64,000 nucleotides of DNA from Sphagnum magellanicum (taxonomy: Eukaryota > Streptophyta > Sphagnopsida > Sphagnales > Sphagnaceae), in the NCBI GenBank assembly GCA_021904315.1, contig CM038920.1, positions 14,508,001-14,572,000 on the forward strand. The letters are read 5' to 3'. The notes below the pieces were generated by a model. It searched no databases, was not told the DNA's origin, and saw nothing but the letters and a program-made list of their open reading frames with translations. Positions 62,061 to 64,000 of this stretch are shown here, piece after piece. The position numbers were made by a program, and so were the translations under genes. Numbering within the stretch: position 1 is the first letter of the stretch; each line of letters begins with the position of its first letter.

Positions 62061-62989
62061 TAGACATCACTCACATGATGAATGAAATTTATTCATATGG
62101 CTGTTCATTCATGATTCATAATTAACTCCTAGTTCACTCCTTTGTAACTCCCAATTTAGTTCACTTCTAATTAATCCCCAGTTAATTTTTTATTAACATC
62201 TAATTCATTCCCATTTATTCTAATTCATTTTTAATTGATTCATAGTTAACTTTTAATTCGCTCTTAATTAAATTTTAATCAATTTGTAGTTCATTTGTAA
62301 TTACAAAGGTTTTTTAAAAACTTCCCTGGTCGAAGGGCACATGGAAACTTCCATGGAAATTTTCTTGGACTAGGTTTTCAAATGGGTATAAATAATGGTA
62401 AGAACCCCCATTATTTTCAACATGTTCAACACTAGTTTAAAATACGATTTTACACCATATCTTTGTTTTTTTGTGTTTATGTTTTTGTATTTCATCACAA
62501 TAAAAATATATTTGTACCTTGGTCTTACACATTTTGTGTTCTTGATTTAATGTTTTTGTTATTGATTTGGTTATTTTGTTTTGTATTTTGAATTTAGATT
62601 TAGACATATCCTTTCATCATTCATGTTTATAGTTTTCATGCTTGTTACAATTTGAATAAAGTTTGATTAAACATGTGTTTATTTTTGTCATCGATAGGTT
62701 TTTTGGAATTAAACATGATCCCCCTCTTCTTTAAAATGTTCTACATGTTTTTGTAATCGTGTATATGTCAAAAGAAGATATTATCATGTCCATGGAATAA
62801 ATCCTTGTTGCATTTAAACACATGTGACAAAAAAATCAATCACTTTGTGAGTTTGTTGTTCATTTACAAAATATTCAAACATCGACATCATTAAGGTGTG
62901 TTCTTATAGCACCACTTCAAACAAAGGAACTACAAATCAGTCTCCTTGAAAATTTTGATGGGACACATTCAAAGTTTTGAACTTTTCTC

Positions 62990-64000
62990 AACCAAGCACA
63001 TTTAGTTGCACTCACATCATTATAACCCCCATGGCCTAGTCCAAGTTGATCTTATTGGCACCTTACAACCATAACCTTTGTGTGGTTTGTGTTTTTGTTG
63101 GAACATTAATTTCCATTGTTGAACGATTTTGAAACATTTGTTGAAAAATTCAATGCCACTTTTGAAAATTCGGACAAAGAAAGTACATCAATAAATAAGT
63201 TGTGATCACTTCATCAAGGACCTTGCCTAATAGTCATGTATGCATTTGAATCCAAACAATCAACATGCAATATTTCATGGGATGAAATTGCACTCATGAG
63301 TCAATTCCAATTTGGATTACATATTGATGTTAAAAACTTATTATTCACAATGTTAAATCCTATGATATTGAATCAAACCATTACCCAAATTGTTCAATGT
63401 GACAATAAGCTTTTTGAATGATGTCAAAAGAAGTGTTGGGAGTTTCACCATTATAAAAAAAAATCATGCCCACCACACCATCCCCACTGATGGCATGTAG
63501 ACGATCCCATGCAAATCAATAAAAGGCAATTCAAATTGCTCATGGAACAAGACAAACAATGACTTACAAACAAACTATGTTTGTATTATGGAGAACCAAA
63601 TCACATTGCTAACAATTGTTCAAAGAAGTAACACATGGCCTGAGTCATTTCTATGAACACCCTTCGTCTTGAAAATTTGGGAAAAGAGGATGTCCAATCT
63701 TAAAAGGGACCATGAGATTGTCGAACCTTGATGCCTCATGTGATCAAAATGGTCTCAACCTATTTTCAAACCCAACATCTTGTTTCTTATTGTTAATCGT
63801 GATAAAATGTAACAAATCCACGATAATGAAAATTAATGTGTTATTTGATTTTGGTGCATCTACATGTTTCAATGACAATGAATTAATGTGACAATGTAAA
63901 TTACCCTTTGAAAAAATTGTATGGTGCTAGTTTTGGCAATGGTAAATCAAGTTTACATTGTAATTCATCTATCATGATAGTTATAGTAGAACCTCCATCC
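62990..64000 (+). mobile_element. Degenerate Ty3/gypsy gag-protease region, cut by window end
   Basis: The plus strand reads a gag-like block in three frames. FNATFENSDKES lies near 63,145, and QFQFGLHIDVKNLLFTM and ITQIVQCDNKLFE lie between 63,300 and 63,420. A zinc-knuckle remnant (YGEPNHIANNCSKK, near 63,580-63,630) follows, and then a protease-like DFGAST near 63,850. This order is typical of plant Ty3/gypsy elements. Stops and frameshifts make it non-functional. The rest of pol would lie beyond 64000. Confidence 0.8.

Overview
This window comes from a plant nuclear genome, and everything recognisable is embryophyte. It holds six protein-coding genes with plant-type spliceosomal introns, plant-specific families (RHD3, ERF, acyl-ACP thioesterase, MEI1), short TTTAGGG-type motifs, and decayed Ty1/copia and Ty3/gypsy LTR elements. 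The species cannot be named from sequence alone. The nearly intron-less RHD3 gene, the alanine-rich ERF and the thioesterase with mixed FatA/FatB features would fit a non-flowering land plant, but that is an inference. All exon models below were made by eye from splice signals, reading-phase continuity and remembered family conservation.

Layout. 1-11.3 kb: a 22-exon TopBP1/MEI1-type six-BRCT gene (minus strand, 2179-10998) with a CpG-rich upstream region. 11.3-15.1 kb: AT-rich spacer with dispersed and tandem repeats, a G-quadruplex-type tract, and a 57-bp minisatellite just before the next gene. 15.1-18.1 kb: RHD3-type dynamin-like GTPase (plus, two exons). 20.8-23.4 kb: J-domain protein (minus, five exons). 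25.7-26.7 kb: MAGO NASHI (minus, three exons). 27-32.7 kb: spacer with several minisatellites and an LTR with primer-binding site. 32.75-34.3 kb: single-exon AP2/ERF factor (plus). 35.2-35.6 kb: copia reverse-transcriptase fragment. 38.9-41.7 kb: thaumatin-like protein with a C-terminal hydrophobic segment (plus, five exons). About 42.5-48.3 kb: degenerate copia element (minus). 49.7-52.5 kb: plastid acyl-ACP thioesterase (minus, seven exons). 53-64 kb: no host gene seen, only minisatellites, a possible gag remnant and a Ty3/gypsy gag-protease remnant that runs off the window.

The genes are ordinary housekeeping or regulatory loci with unrelated jobs: DNA repair and meiosis, ER shaping, chaperoning, the exon-junction complex, transcription, the cell wall or defence, and fatty acid export. 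They do not form a cluster or pathway. The unusual signal is structural. Minisatellites with periods of roughly 50-145 bp sit at gene edges or inside introns near RHD3, the J-protein gene, the ERF, the thaumatin-like gene and the thioesterase. Inside the thaumatin-like gene the tandem array has duplicated a region that aligns with the real 3' splice site. In the MEI1 gene a protein-repeat unit appears either to have become an intron or to carry a frameshift. Two introns look like GC-AG introns. I found no evidence for a wholly new gene system.
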